From Saprospiraceae bacterium (GTDB lineage: Bacteria; Bacteroidota; Bacteroidia; Chitinophagales; Saprospiraceae), in assembly GCA_013042795.1 (NCBI GenBank), contig JABDPK010000051.1, positions 1 through 6,330 of the forward strand: 6,330 bases of DNA, read 5' to 3'. A model generated the notes under the pieces. That model did not search any database and had not been told where the DNA came from. It saw only the letters and a program-made list of their open reading frames with translations. Below, in pieces: positions 1 to 6,312 of this stretch (the stretch's first letter is position 1; each line of letters begins with the position of its first letter). The position numbers and the translations under genes were made by a program.

Positions 1-618
1 TTGCAAACTATGGAAGGTTTGGTAGGCCAGCCTTTAATGGACACCATCATGTATAAGTACTTCAATAAATGGAAATTCAAGCATCCTGACAGGTATGATT
101 TCATTGAAGTTGCAAACGAAGTGGTTATTGAGAAAATGAATCATAAATATTCCGAAGGGATGGATTGGTTTTTTGACCAGGTATTGTTTGGTACAAATGA
201 ATGTGATTATGCGGTAGCCTCGATTGAAAACCTCGAAGCACCCTCGCAAAGAGGCTTCCTGAATGGAACAGAAGAGTGTGAGATAGTAGAATCAGGAATA
301 GGCGCCTTTATATCTTCCGTAATCCTTCACAGGAAAGGTGAAGTAATCATTCCACAGGAAATCAAAATTACATTTGAAGACAACAGTTCCAGGCAATATC
401 AATGGAACGGCAAAGAAAGAAGTTATGAAATTCAGATCAGGACAGATTCGCCAATCAGTCTTGTAGAAATTGATCCCGATAAGAAAAATATGCTTGATGT
501 AAACTTCTTAAACAATTCGTTGAAAGTTGAAAGGACGAAAAGCCACTGGATGAGGCTTAAGTGGAAGATGATAACTGTCATGCAAAATATTTTGGAAGCC
601 AGTTCATTGATGTTTTAG
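1..618 (+). CDS. M1-family zinc aminopeptidase, C-terminal fragment (5' end outside window)
   Basis: This is the last 205 or so residues of a peptidase M1 (aminopeptidase N-like) protein. M1 enzymes remove N-terminal residues from peptides using a zinc held by HExxH plus a distal Glu; that catalytic core is upstream of the window, so activity cannot be judged here. What is visible is the end of the M1 helical region, with the pattern YFNKWKFKHPDRYDF (about residues 20-34) and DWFFDQVLFGTNECDYAV (about 55-72). These match the family's 'Yf.kwkfkHP...dF' and 'l.wFFdqwl.gt...dY' blocks. A beta-rich C-terminal domain follows (about 95-175), with ITFEDNSS, WNGKERSYE and EIDPDKKNMLDVNFLNNS. It ends in a short hydrophobic/amphipathic tail. 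The frame is open from the first base, and the TTG there is an internal Leu codon, not a start. The stop at 616-618 is 1 nt before the next ATG, so the genes are probably cotranscribed. The family call is confident; the subfamily and substrate are unknown. Confidence 0.88.
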   Translation: MQTMEGLVGQPLMDTIMYKYFNKWKFKHPDRYDFIEVANEVVIEKMNHKYSEGMDWFFDQVLFGTNECDYAVASIENLEAPSQRGFLNGTEECEIVESGIGAFISSVILHRKGEVIIPQEIKITFEDNSSRQYQWNGKERSYEIQIRTDSPISLVEIDPDKKNMLDVNFLNNSLKVERTKSHWMRLKWKMITVMQNILEASSLMF

Positions 619-619
619 C

Positions 620-1474
620 ATGAAGGATATATTCAGATCATATAAAATTGGTTGGCTTTGTTTCCTGTATAACTGGAGATTCATCCTTTTTATATTTATT
701 GTGAACCTTGTTCTTGCCTACATTGCTGTAGGACCCCTGTCTATGGCGATGGAAGATGCTTTTGGCAACAATGGGCAGTTGGAACAACTGATAGGTTCAT
801 TTGATTATGTTATCGTTTCAGATTTCCTGAGATTATACAGGCTCAATGTGACAACGGTTATGAAACATATTATACCATTGAGCGTGGTTTATCTTATCTT
901 TTATTGTTTCATATACGGAGGACTTACGGATGTGGCTGTCAATGGGTTAAAAAGATTGAATTTCTCAAGAATCTTTGGCTCGTGTGCAAGGTATTTCTGG
1001 AAAATGATCTGGCTTGCCATATTGGTGTTTGTAATTTTTGGAATCGTCTTCTTCTTATTATTCAGATTTTTTGCAATTGAAGGCTTTAATCCATTTGAAC
1101 TGGAGACAGAAACCGGAATCCTGAATAGGTTCTGGATATCCTTAGTGTTTTTATCGATAGCCTCATTTTTATTAACAACCTTCAGGGATTTTTCAAAAAT
1201 CAGTATCGTTCAGGAAGATAAGCATCAATTTGTACCAGCCATTAAGACAGGATTCCATTCTGCGCTCAAACCAATGAACCTTATGCTTTCTTTTTTGAAT
1301 GTTTTGGTATTGGTTATTGCCCTTATTTTATACCATGTCTTTAAAATACGCATTGGAGAATTTAATATTGCGGTTATTATTATTGGCCAGTTATTGGTAT
1401 TTTTTAGGATAGCCTATAAATTGATTCGATTAGCATCATTTAATGCTATTCAAAGCGCAAACACGGATGTTTAA
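620..1474 (+). CDS. Six-transmembrane-helix protein of unknown function in peptidase operon
   Basis: This is a 284-residue integral membrane protein that I cannot assign to a named family. Hydrophobic stretches at about residues 19-39, 84-104, 129-150, 170-188, 220-240 and 248-268 suggest six membrane helices. Polar segments lie between helices 1 and 2 (about 42-82) and between 3 and 4. A pattern FIYGGLTDVAVNG after helix 2 and FRDFSKISIVQED followed by an amphipathic stretch (about 188-216) after helix 4 recall polytopic proteins in which a charged loop precedes the last helix pair. There is no transporter ATP-binding motif and no catalytic signature. The ATG lies 1 nt after the M1 peptidase stop and the 3' end overlaps the next gene by 8 nt, so translational coupling is likely. 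By context it may scaffold or assist the two flanking metallopeptidases at the cytoplasmic membrane. That is inference; the coding call is firm and the role is open. Confidence 0.85.
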   Translation: MKDIFRSYKIGWLCFLYNWRFILFIFIVNLVLAYIAVGPLSMAMEDAFGNNGQLEQLIGSFDYVIVSDFLRLYRLNVTTVMKHIIPLSVVYLIFYCFIYGGLTDVAVNGLKRLNFSRIFGSCARYFWKMIWLAILVFVIFGIVFFLLFRFFAIEGFNPFELETETGILNRFWISLVFLSIASFLLTTFRDFSKISIVQEDKHQFVPAIKTGFHSALKPMNLMLSFLNVLVLVIALILYHVFKIRIGEFNIAVIIIGQLLVFFRIAYKLIRLASFNAIQSANTDV

Positions 1475-2123
1475 AATTCTTTTTCAAATATTCAAATTTG
1501 TATTTATTCTGGTCTTTCCTTTTGTTTTGCTGATCAGGGGATCTGTATTTTTGCATTCACAATATGAACTATTTCCCTGGTTGTGTATTCTTGGAGGTGC
1601 CTTGTTCACCGTAATCCTGTTATTTATATATTTCAGTTTTATCTATGGCAGCCTGTCCGGAAAATTTGGTGATAGCGGCTCTGTCAAAAGGAGGGTTTTA
1701 ATAGCTATACTGATTGTGGTGTTATATGCATTTCATGGGTTGTTTTACATTGGCAATAAAAACCTTAAAAATAATAGTCTGAAATCAGAGGTTCTGGATG
1801 TTCACCCGATTCTAAGACTGAGTGTGAGTACCTTGATTCACCTTGATAAAGATTTAATAATAACTGATGCTGACAGAATGCCGGAAGATTACAGGAGGAT
1901 GGGACTTAAATCCAGGAATCATTCCCTGCATTATAAACAGTCCAACGGATATAGTCATGCCCTTGATATCCGCACTAATTACAGGAATGAAATTAGGAAT
2001 TTTCTTGTCAGGGCTTATTTTCAATTAATGGGATTCAGAACCATCAGGCATTCGGATTCCGGGACGACAGGTGATCACCTTCATGTTTCTTTGATGAGCC
2101 ATGACCGACCATATGCCAAATAG
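1467..2123 (+). CDS. Membrane-anchored LAS/M15-like zinc peptidase domain protein
   Basis: This protein has 218 residues when started at the ATG at 1467. A possible in-frame ATG at 1443 would add 8 residues but deepen the overlap with the preceding gene to 32 nt. The 1467 start gives an 8-nt overlap and puts a hydrophobic helix at the N terminus. Likely membrane helices are at about residues 5-23, 38-58 and 77-96, followed by a soluble C-terminal domain (about 110-218). That domain carries SLH (His155), SHALDIRT (Asp167) and DHLHVSL (His204, His206). These resemble the SxHxxGxAxD and HxH zinc-site motifs of LAS peptidases (VanX/VanY, MepA, hedgehog fold), which cut D-Ala or peptidoglycan peptide bonds. 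The first His and the Asp are 12 residues apart instead of the usual 7, implying a five-residue insertion in the metal loop. The fold assignment is inferred from these motifs. A cell-wall peptide substrate is possible but unproven, and the domain's side of the membrane is not certain. Confidence 0.75.
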   Translation: MFKILFQIFKFVFILVFPFVLLIRGSVFLHSQYELFPWLCILGGALFTVILLFIYFSFIYGSLSGKFGDSGSVKRRVLIAILIVVLYAFHGLFYIGNKNLKNNSLKSEVLDVHPILRLSVSTLIHLDKDLIITDADRMPEDYRRMGLKSRNHSLHYKQSNGYSHALDIRTNYRNEIRNFLVRAYFQLMGFRTIRHSDSGTTGDHLHVSLMSHDRPYAK

Positions 2124-2127
2124 GCAT
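2113..2127. terminator. Small hairpin spanning convergent stop codons (weak)
   Basis: ATGCC (2113-2117) and GGCAT (2123-2127) form a 5-bp stem with a 5-nt loop. It covers the stop codon of the plus-strand LAS-like gene (2121-2123) and reaches the last base of the minus-strand AraC stop. No T-tract follows on either strand, so it does not look like a classical intrinsic terminator. It is the only candidate signal between the convergent genes. Confidence 0.2.
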
Positions 2128-3005
2128 CAGACAAATGTCTTTATCGCTTTCCTGTACTTTGACGGACTTTCTCCTGTGACTTCTTTGAACAATTTGGTAA
2201 AATGGGAAAAGTTATTAAATCCGCTCTGATAGCATACTTCTGTAATGCTAATCTTTTGCTCTGCAATCAGTTTGCAAGCATGGACAATCCTGTATTCGTT
2301 AACGAACCTCGTAAATGTCTTACTTGATAATTTCTTGAAATAACGACAAAATGCCGGGACGGTCATATTTACATGTGATGCGATTTCCTCAAGCGTGATA
2401 GTTTCAAGGAATCTTTCCCTTACAAATGCATAGATCATTTCAGGACGCTCATTATCTTCCGTAGGTACCTCGAAAGAATATTCAGTAGCATTCAGCATCT
2501 GATATTGTGATGATTCAGCCATATCTTTTAATACTTCAAGTAAGGCAATCAATCTGTCAAATTTATCAAGTTCAGGAATCTGTTCTATTTTTTGACCTAT
2601 ATGGTATTTAGATTCACCAAGGAATGAAATACCGTATTTGGCTCTTTCAAACAATTTCTTGATATCTGAAGTTTCTGGCATATCAAAGAAATTTTCTCCA
2701 AGGAAATCTGTTTTGATCTGGATGATCGTTTCAGATTCATTTCTTGAGTGACGATCTGTAAATCCCAAATGGGGAAGATTAGAACCTATAAGTAATAATT
2801 CACCATCCATATAATAGGAAAGATGGTTTCCGATATGTCGTTTTCCACTTCCACCTTTGACATAAACAATTTCCAACTCGGGATGAAAGTGCCAGAAATA
2901 ATTGTTTTGATCAGTATTGGCCTCTTTGTATTGTTTGATACTGAAAGAACTACCGAATTCAGGTTCAATAATTTCTAATCGTGCCTTTTTTTTCACTGCA
3001 GTCAT
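2127..3005 (-). CDS. AraC-family transcriptional regulator with N-terminal cupin sensor
   Basis: This is a 292-residue DNA-binding regulator, a normal length for cupin-type AraC/XylS proteins. The N-terminal part (about residues 25-105) is a cupin-like ligand domain, with HFHPELEIVYV (His39, His41), GSGKRHIG and the typical LLIGSNLPH. The C-terminal part (about 190-290) has two helix-turn-helix units: ITLEEIASHVNMTVPAFCRYFKK (about 203-225), and ISITEVCYQSGF followed by SHFTKLFKEVTGESPSKYRK, the classical AraC signature. Proteins of this type often control carbohydrate or other catabolic genes in response to a small molecule; here the ligand and targets are unknown. The gene is convergent with the peptidase operon and divergent from the small secreted-protein gene at 3215, which makes that gene or its own promoter candidate targets. 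The ATG at 3005-3003 (complement) has no Shine-Dalgarno sequence, as is usual in Bacteroidota. Family confidence is very high. Confidence 0.95.
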   Translation of the reverse strand: MTAVKKKARLEIIEPEFGSSFSIKQYKEANTDQNNYFWHFHPELEIVYVKGGSGKRHIGNHLSYYMDGELLLIGSNLPHLGFTDRHSRNESETIIQIKTDFLGENFFDMPETSDIKKLFERAKYGISFLGESKYHIGQKIEQIPELDKFDRLIALLEVLKDMAESSQYQMLNATEYSFEVPTEDNERPEMIYAFVRERFLETITLEEIASHVNMTVPAFCRYFKKLSSKTFTRFVNEYRIVHACKLIAEQKISITEVCYQSGFNNFSHFTKLFKEVTGESPSKYRKAIKTFV

Positions 3006-3016
3006 ATTATATAATA
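3005..3016. repeat. 12-bp AT-only perfect palindrome at the AraC gene start
   Basis: TATTATATAATA is a perfect 12-bp palindrome that begins at the first base of the AraC-family start codon and runs upstream of it. It could be part of a promoter or operator. AT-only palindromes also arise easily by chance in AT-rich leaders. Confidence 0.25.
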
Positions 3017-3083
3017 AACTTAGATATAGTTGAAAGTTCGAAAATGCAGAAAATTAACTGCTATATGTGCTAAATTAACCAAT

Positions 3084-3093
3084 AGGTATACCT
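3084..3093. promoter_or_regulatory. Possible operator palindrome AGGTATACCT
   Basis: This is a perfect 10-bp palindrome in the middle of the 209-bp region between the divergent AraC-family gene and the secreted-protein gene. Its position, 79 bp from one start and 122 bp from the other, would suit a regulator binding site. AraC proteins usually bind direct rather than inverted repeats, so linkage to the neighbouring regulator is speculative. Confidence 0.25.
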
Positions 3094-3164
3094 TATGCAA
3101 TATAGGGGGTAAAATAGGACAGAATATTATTAAGAAAACAGATATTTCATTGGTAAAGCTGATC

Positions 3165-3172
3165 TAATTTTG
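3165..3172 (+). promoter_or_regulatory. Bacteroidota-type -7 promoter element (TAATTTTG)
   Basis: TAATTTTG is an exact match to the Bacteroidota housekeeping -7 motif TAnnTTTG. It ends 42 nt before the ATG at 3215, a sensible leader length. The -33 element is not clear: the nearest TTG (3150-3152) is only 12 nt upstream, closer than the usual spacing of roughly 17-23. The call therefore rests on the -7 motif and position. Confidence 0.45.
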
Positions 3173-3214
3173 TTCTTATAATGCTTTAAATACTTAATCT
3201 AAAACTTAAAAGTT

Positions 3215-3808
3215 ATGAGAACATCCAAAATTTTAATCGCAACGGCATTCATGTTTTTTACTATGAATGTATTCGGATCCAATGAAATTGAAATCCGGGT
3301 TTACAATCAGGAAATGAAAACTTTCCTGATGGAATTGGAATATTCTGAATCAACTGATGTCAGTATTACTATCGAAGATGAATCAGGTCACATTTTACTA
3401 AGTAAAAAATTTAAGAACACAATCGAACTCAGGAAGAAGATAAATATGAAGAATCTGCCTGATGGAAGTTATTCTCTTAAAGTGAAAGAAGAAAATAAAA
3501 CAGTAATTCTTCCTTTGGAAATCAAAGACGAAAGACTTTGGTATTCCGGTGAGAGAAGGACTTATTTCAAACCCATGGTTAACATGATCAATAATCGATT
3601 ATTATTTAATCAGTTATCTCTTCATGGTCTGCCATACTTTATCAGAATTGATGACAAAAATGGTGATTGTGTATTCGCCGGAAAATATGATAATGATATT
3701 GTGAACCAGAAGATTTTCAATGTATCACAAATATCAGGTGGAAATTATACGATGACTATGAGAAATGATGAAATTACTTATAAAGAAAAGTTTAGTCTTG
3801 GTCACTAG
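3215..3808 (+). CDS. Small secreted protein with two similar beta-rich repeats, unknown function
   Basis: This 197-residue protein has a clear N-terminal signal peptide: MRTSK, a hydrophobic core ILIATAFMFFTMNVFG, and probable cleavage near residue 21. It should be exported to the periplasm or beyond; there is no lipobox cysteine. The mature part has two stretches with the same strand pattern. The first is at about 48-104 (VSITIEDESGHILLSKKF, then NLPDGSYSLKV), the second at about 141-195 (FIRIDDKNGDCVFAGKY, then QISGGNYTMTM). Each has a 'I.IeD.nG...f..k' start and an 'l.gG.Y.l.v' end, as in the small immunoglobulin-like sandwich modules common in Bacteroidota, including type IX secretion tails and DUF3244-like proteins. 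I do not recognise the specific family. It is flanked by a likely promoter (3165) and a strong terminator (3823-3867), so it is probably a single-gene transcript. It is divergent from the AraC regulator, which might control it. No enzymatic motif is visible. Confidence 0.85.
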   Translation: MRTSKILIATAFMFFTMNVFGSNEIEIRVYNQEMKTFLMELEYSESTDVSITIEDESGHILLSKKFKNTIELRKKINMKNLPDGSYSLKVKEENKTVILPLEIKDERLWYSGERRTYFKPMVNMINNRLLFNQLSLHGLPYFIRIDDKNGDCVFAGKYDNDIVNQKIFNVSQISGGNYTMTMRNDEITYKEKFSLGH

Positions 3809-3822
3809 TTAATTGGCTTTCT

Positions 3823-3867
3823 GAGTGGTGTGTCATTCATGCGGCACACCATTCTTTTTTCTTTTTT
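3823..3867 (+). terminator. Strong intrinsic terminator after the secreted-protein gene
   Basis: GAGTGGTGTG (3823-3832) pairs with CACACCATTC (3845-3854), giving a 10-bp stem with one G-T pair and a 12-nt loop. T6, C, T6 (3855-3867) follows directly. It begins 14 nt after the stop at 3808, as expected for a rho-independent terminator. No comparable T-tract exists for the opposite strand, so it serves the plus-strand gene. Confidence 0.9.
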
Positions 3868-3900
3868 AGTTGAACCCCTTCCCATTTTGAGCCTTAATCT

Positions 3901-4746
3901 CTAAAGAACTTCATCATTCTCGTAGTGGATTCTTTTTCGGTACGGGATAAATGGAATCTTCAGCATCATTCCTATATTATTGGCCTCTTCCTTTGCCATA
4001 TATGTATCGCAACCATAAACAAGGTTTTTATTATTTACTCTTTTGTAGGTATTAAATGCCCTGTCCCAGAAAGAAAAAATATTCCCATAATTGGAATCGG
4101 AATAAGGCATACGGTAATGATGATGGACCCTGTGCATATCAGGAGTTACAATAATGCTCACCAATAATCTATCAAGCCATTTCGGTATCGTTATGTTTGC
4201 GTGGTTGAACTGGCTCAGGATAACCGAGAAACTTTGATACATGAAAACCAACCACATCGGGGCTCCTGCAATTAAAGTGGCCATAATTGTAAATACAAAA
4301 CGTATCACGCTTTCACCCGGGTGGTGACGGTTGGCAGTGGTTGTATCTACATTCTGATCTGTATGGTGTACAACATGAAACTTCCACATCCACACAACAT
4401 GGTGTTCAATATAATGTGCAAGCCATGCGCCTATAAGGTCCAGGATAAGTAAACCAAGAATCATTGTCAAAATCAGGTTCGCATCAATCCATTGAAGGAT
4501 TCCGAAACCATTGGCAACCGCCCAATCAGCAGATTTCAATAAAAGAAATGCAAGAAAAAAGTTTACGACTATGGTCGTGAGCGTAAAAAAGATGTTTACA
4601 GCGGCATGTTTCCATCGGTCATATTTCAATGAGAATAATGGTACGGCACTTTCGATTAATGAGAAAATAGTAAGTCCGCCAACAAGAATCAGAGTACGAT
4701 GGCTGGATGGTATGCTTTCAAAATACTGAACAATTGTCTCTAGCAT
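3901..4746 (-). CDS. Sterol desaturase / fatty acid hydroxylase family membrane di-iron enzyme
   Basis: This 281-residue polytopic membrane protein belongs to the fatty acid hydroxylase superfamily, whose members use a histidine-bound di-iron centre and O2 to hydroxylate or desaturate lipids. The histidine clusters are complete: HYIEH (His111, His115), HVVHH (His124, His127, His128), RHHPGE (His141, His142), FNHAN (His182) and HRVHHH (His205, His208-210). The C-terminal signature NYGNIFSFWDRAFNTY (about 219-234) is also present. Hydrophobic segments at about 17-38, 50-71, 88-109 and 150-175 place it in the membrane, with the His clusters on the cytoplasmic side by family analogy. The length is typical. 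It stands alone, with opposite-strand genes on both sides. The substrate cannot be read from the sequence; bacterial members act on fatty acyl chains, carotenoids, sterols or other lipids. The start ATG at 4746 precedes a hydrophilic N terminus leading into helix 1. No clear terminator is seen downstream. Confidence 0.93.
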   Translation of the reverse strand: MLETIVQYFESIPSSHRTLILVGGLTIFSLIESAVPLFSLKYDRWKHAAVNIFFTLTTIVVNFFLAFLLLKSADWAVANGFGILQWIDANLILTMILGLLILDLIGAWLAHYIEHHVVWMWKFHVVHHTDQNVDTTTANRHHPGESVIRFVFTIMATLIAGAPMWLVFMYQSFSVILSQFNHANITIPKWLDRLLVSIIVTPDMHRVHHHYRMPYSDSNYGNIFSFWDRAFNTYKRVNNKNLVYGCDTYMAKEEANNIGMMLKIPFIPYRKRIHYENDEVL

Positions 4747-4861
4747 AATTAATCGTTTAAATCATATATTTATTTCATGTCTTTAAATAGCATATGAGGA
4801 GAAATGTGCACATTCGATTTTTCCTTATAATTTTAAATAAAGCTTATTGCAGTCCTTTATC

Positions 4862-5386
4862 ATGAATAAAAATAACAAGATATCTGGTTTACAATTAAAT
4901 CCTGAACATTTGGTGCTCAGGAAAATAGAACGCACCGACAATGCCCAGGTTGAGCAAATGATCGTTAATGTGATGTCGGATTATGAATGCATTGGTGAAG
5001 AATACTCGAGTTCCGATCCGGAGCTTAAGGATATGTATACATCTTATAATAATCCCGGATCCGTATTTTATGTCATTGAATACAAGGGAAATATCCTGGG
5101 ATGCGGCGGACTTGCGCCGCTGGAAGGGGGAGCGAGCGATACCTGCGAGTTAAGAAAAATGTATTTCTATCAATCCCTCAGGGGCTTGGGTTTTGGCAGG
5201 AAACTAATGGACATTTGCCTTAATGATGCAAGACTATTTGGATACAGAATCATGTACCTTGAAACCGTTGAGAGGATGGAGAAAGCCAATCGGTTATATG
5301 CCTTCTATGGGTTCGAGCCTCTTGAAGGCCAGGTAGGTAATACAGGTCATAGTGGATGTGATACGTTTTACAGAAAAGAACTATAA
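4862..5386 (+). CDS. GNAT-family N-acetyltransferase
   Basis: This 174-residue protein is predicted to move an acetyl group from acetyl-CoA to an amine. The GNAT core is clear: beta-strands FYVIEYKGNILGCGGLAPL (about 69-87), then CELRKMYFYQSLRGLGFGRKLM (about 95-116). The latter contains the acetyl-CoA pyrophosphate loop R/Q-x-x-G-x-G/A as RGLGFG (107-112). Next come the helix after it, the strand RIMYLETVERM (129-139) and the late motif ANRLYAFYGFEPL (142-154). The domain fills the whole protein. I chose the ATG at 4862 over an in-frame TTG at 4847, because ATG is the more usual start and the added residues have no counterpart in the fold. The gene is divergent from the desaturase-like gene, and no convincing promoter is visible; TAATTTTA at 4828-4835 is one base off the -7 motif. 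The substrate (small molecule, antibiotic, or protein N-terminus) cannot be told. Confidence 0.93.
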   Translation: MNKNNKISGLQLNPEHLVLRKIERTDNAQVEQMIVNVMSDYECIGEEYSSSDPELKDMYTSYNNPGSVFYVIEYKGNILGCGGLAPLEGGASDTCELRKMYFYQSLRGLGFGRKLMDICLNDARLFGYRIMYLETVERMEKANRLYAFYGFEPLEGQVGNTGHSGCDTFYRKEL

Positions 5387-5554
5387 TCTCAGGAAACGTG
5401 TCTTAAAAGGTATGTGATCAATTTGTTTGGAGTATGGAGTTTTGAAAACAACTGTTCAATACACAGCATCATAGATTTACAGATAATTTAAAATGGGTCT
5501 TTTGCTGATAACGTCACCGGATTTGAATTCTGAATATTAAATAAATTTTCAATT

Positions 5555-6145
5555 ATGATAAGAGCCAAAACAGTTGAAGAATACATTTCTAAAAGTGGGA
5601 AGTGGGAAGCAGGTCTGAAAATATTAAGATCTGTACTTGAGCATACCGAGCTGGTTGAAACAATGAAATGGGGTATGCCTACCTACACATTTGGGAAAAA
5701 GAATGTTGTTGGTTTTTCTGCATTTAAAGAACATTTTGGCTTATGGTTTTTCCAGGGTGTATTCCTTTCCGATCCGTTAAAAATGCTCATCAATGCGCAA
5801 GAAGGCAAAACCAGGGCCATGAGACAAATGAGATTTACGGATCATAAAGATATTGAGGCAGATATAATACTGAGCTATATAGAAGAAGCCATACAAAATC
5901 AGAAAGATGGTAAAGAAATGAAACCAGAGAGAAAACCGTTGCTGATTCCTCAACTATTGCAAGATGCATTTTCTGAACAAAAAGAACTTCAGGATGCATT
6001 TGAAAATCTGAATCTGACCAGGAAAAGGGAATATGCTGAATATATCGAATCTGCAAAAAGGGAAGAAACAAAGCTGTCAAGACTTCAAAAAATCATTCCA
6101 ATGATCATCAATGGGATAGGCCTAAATGACAAGTATCGTACATAA
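5555..6145 (+). CDS. DUF1801 plus YdeI/OmpD-associated domain protein
   Basis: This is a 196-residue soluble protein with two recognisable parts. Residues about 15-112 match the DUF1801 fold (YdhG-like), with ETMKWGMPTYTFGKKNVVGFSAFKEHFGLWF (35-65) and RQMRFTDHKDI. Residues about 128-192 match the YdeI/OmpD-associated (OmdA) domain: PQLLQDAF, AFENLNLTRKREYAEYIESAKREETKLSRLQKII, and the closing 'G.gl.dKYR'. This two-domain layout is the usual one for the Bacillus YdeI-like group. The biochemical role is not established; OmdA-type proteins have been linked to resistance to some antimicrobial peptides in enterobacteria, and that should not be assumed here. There is no signal peptide or membrane helix, so it is cytoplasmic. 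The ATG at 5555 sits after an A/T-rich leader without a Shine-Dalgarno sequence. It lies 168 nt after the acetyltransferase gene, so it is probably transcribed separately or loosely with it. Confidence 0.9.
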   Translation: MIRAKTVEEYISKSGKWEAGLKILRSVLEHTELVETMKWGMPTYTFGKKNVVGFSAFKEHFGLWFFQGVFLSDPLKMLINAQEGKTRAMRQMRFTDHKDIEADIILSYIEEAIQNQKDGKEMKPERKPLLIPQLLQDAFSEQKELQDAFENLNLTRKREYAEYIESAKREETKLSRLQKIIPMIINGIGLNDKYRT

Positions 6146-6236
6146 TAGTCACATTGTCACCCTATATTATAGCAACTAGCTTACATTCAGCAACATTCAC
6201 TTTGATCGGGCGTAGGGGTATTGCTAATTTGTGTAT

Positions 6237-6262
6237 TAACTAATTAAAATTCGTGTTAGTTA
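6237..6262. repeat. Inverted repeat TAACTAA / TTAGTTA
   Basis: A 7-bp inverted repeat (6237-6243 and 6256-6262) with a 12-nt spacer lies between the YdeI-like gene and the terminator hairpin. It is AT-rich with a modest stem. It could be an extra RNA hairpin in the 3' untranslated region or a protein-binding site for a gene to the right of the window. Confidence 0.3.
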
Positions 6263-6274
6263 GATCCTTTATTA

Positions 6275-6312
6275 TAAAAAAGGCTGATATAAAAGTGTAT
6301 CGGCCTTTTTTA
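6275..6312. terminator. Long-stem intrinsic terminator, probably bidirectional
   Basis: Positions 6275-6289 pair with 6298-6312, making a 15-bp stem with one G-T pair and an 8-nt loop. The GC core GGC/GCC is flanked by A6 on the left and T6 on the right. The T-tract inside the right arm serves plus-strand transcripts from the YdeI-like gene, which ends about 130 nt upstream. The A-tract gives the same signal to a minus-strand gene beyond the right edge. Confidence 0.85.

Noticed and set aside
34..249. Minus-strand open frame inside the M1 peptidase fragment
   Set aside because: It is antisense to conserved M1 sequence, with no domain or initiation signal.
1443..1466. Upstream in-frame ATG for the LAS-like gene
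   Set aside because: It would extend the overlap with the preceding gene to 32 nt and add a polar stretch ahead of the first helix; the ATG at 1467 gives a more usual short overlap.
3015..3022. Minus-strand TAAGTTTA as a -7 element for the AraC-family gene
   Set aside because: It matches all but the last base of TAnnTTTG, but would place transcription almost at the start codon, and no -33 element is evident.
3925..4729. Open frames of 72-80 codons on the plus strand inside the desaturase-like gene (3925-4167, 4511-4729)
   Set aside because: They lie antisense to a gene with complete family motifs, and their translations show no recognisable domain.
4847..4861. TTG as start of the acetyltransferase
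   Set aside because: An ATG lies 15 nt downstream, and the extra five residues add nothing to the GNAT fold.
5103..5120. GC-only 6-bp hairpin GCGGCG / CGCCGC in the acetyltransferase gene
   Set aside because: It encodes the glycine-rich GGLAPL strand of the GNAT fold, so the GC-rich repeat is explained by coding; no regulatory role is needed.
5387..5554. Promoter for the YdeI-like gene
   Set aside because: Several TTTG words occur, but none has the TA at the right distance for TAnnTTTG, so no site is called.
5835..6080. Minus-strand open frame inside the YdeI-like gene
   Set aside because: It is antisense to a well-matched OmdA domain; its hydrophobic translation is an artefact of the opposite-strand codons.
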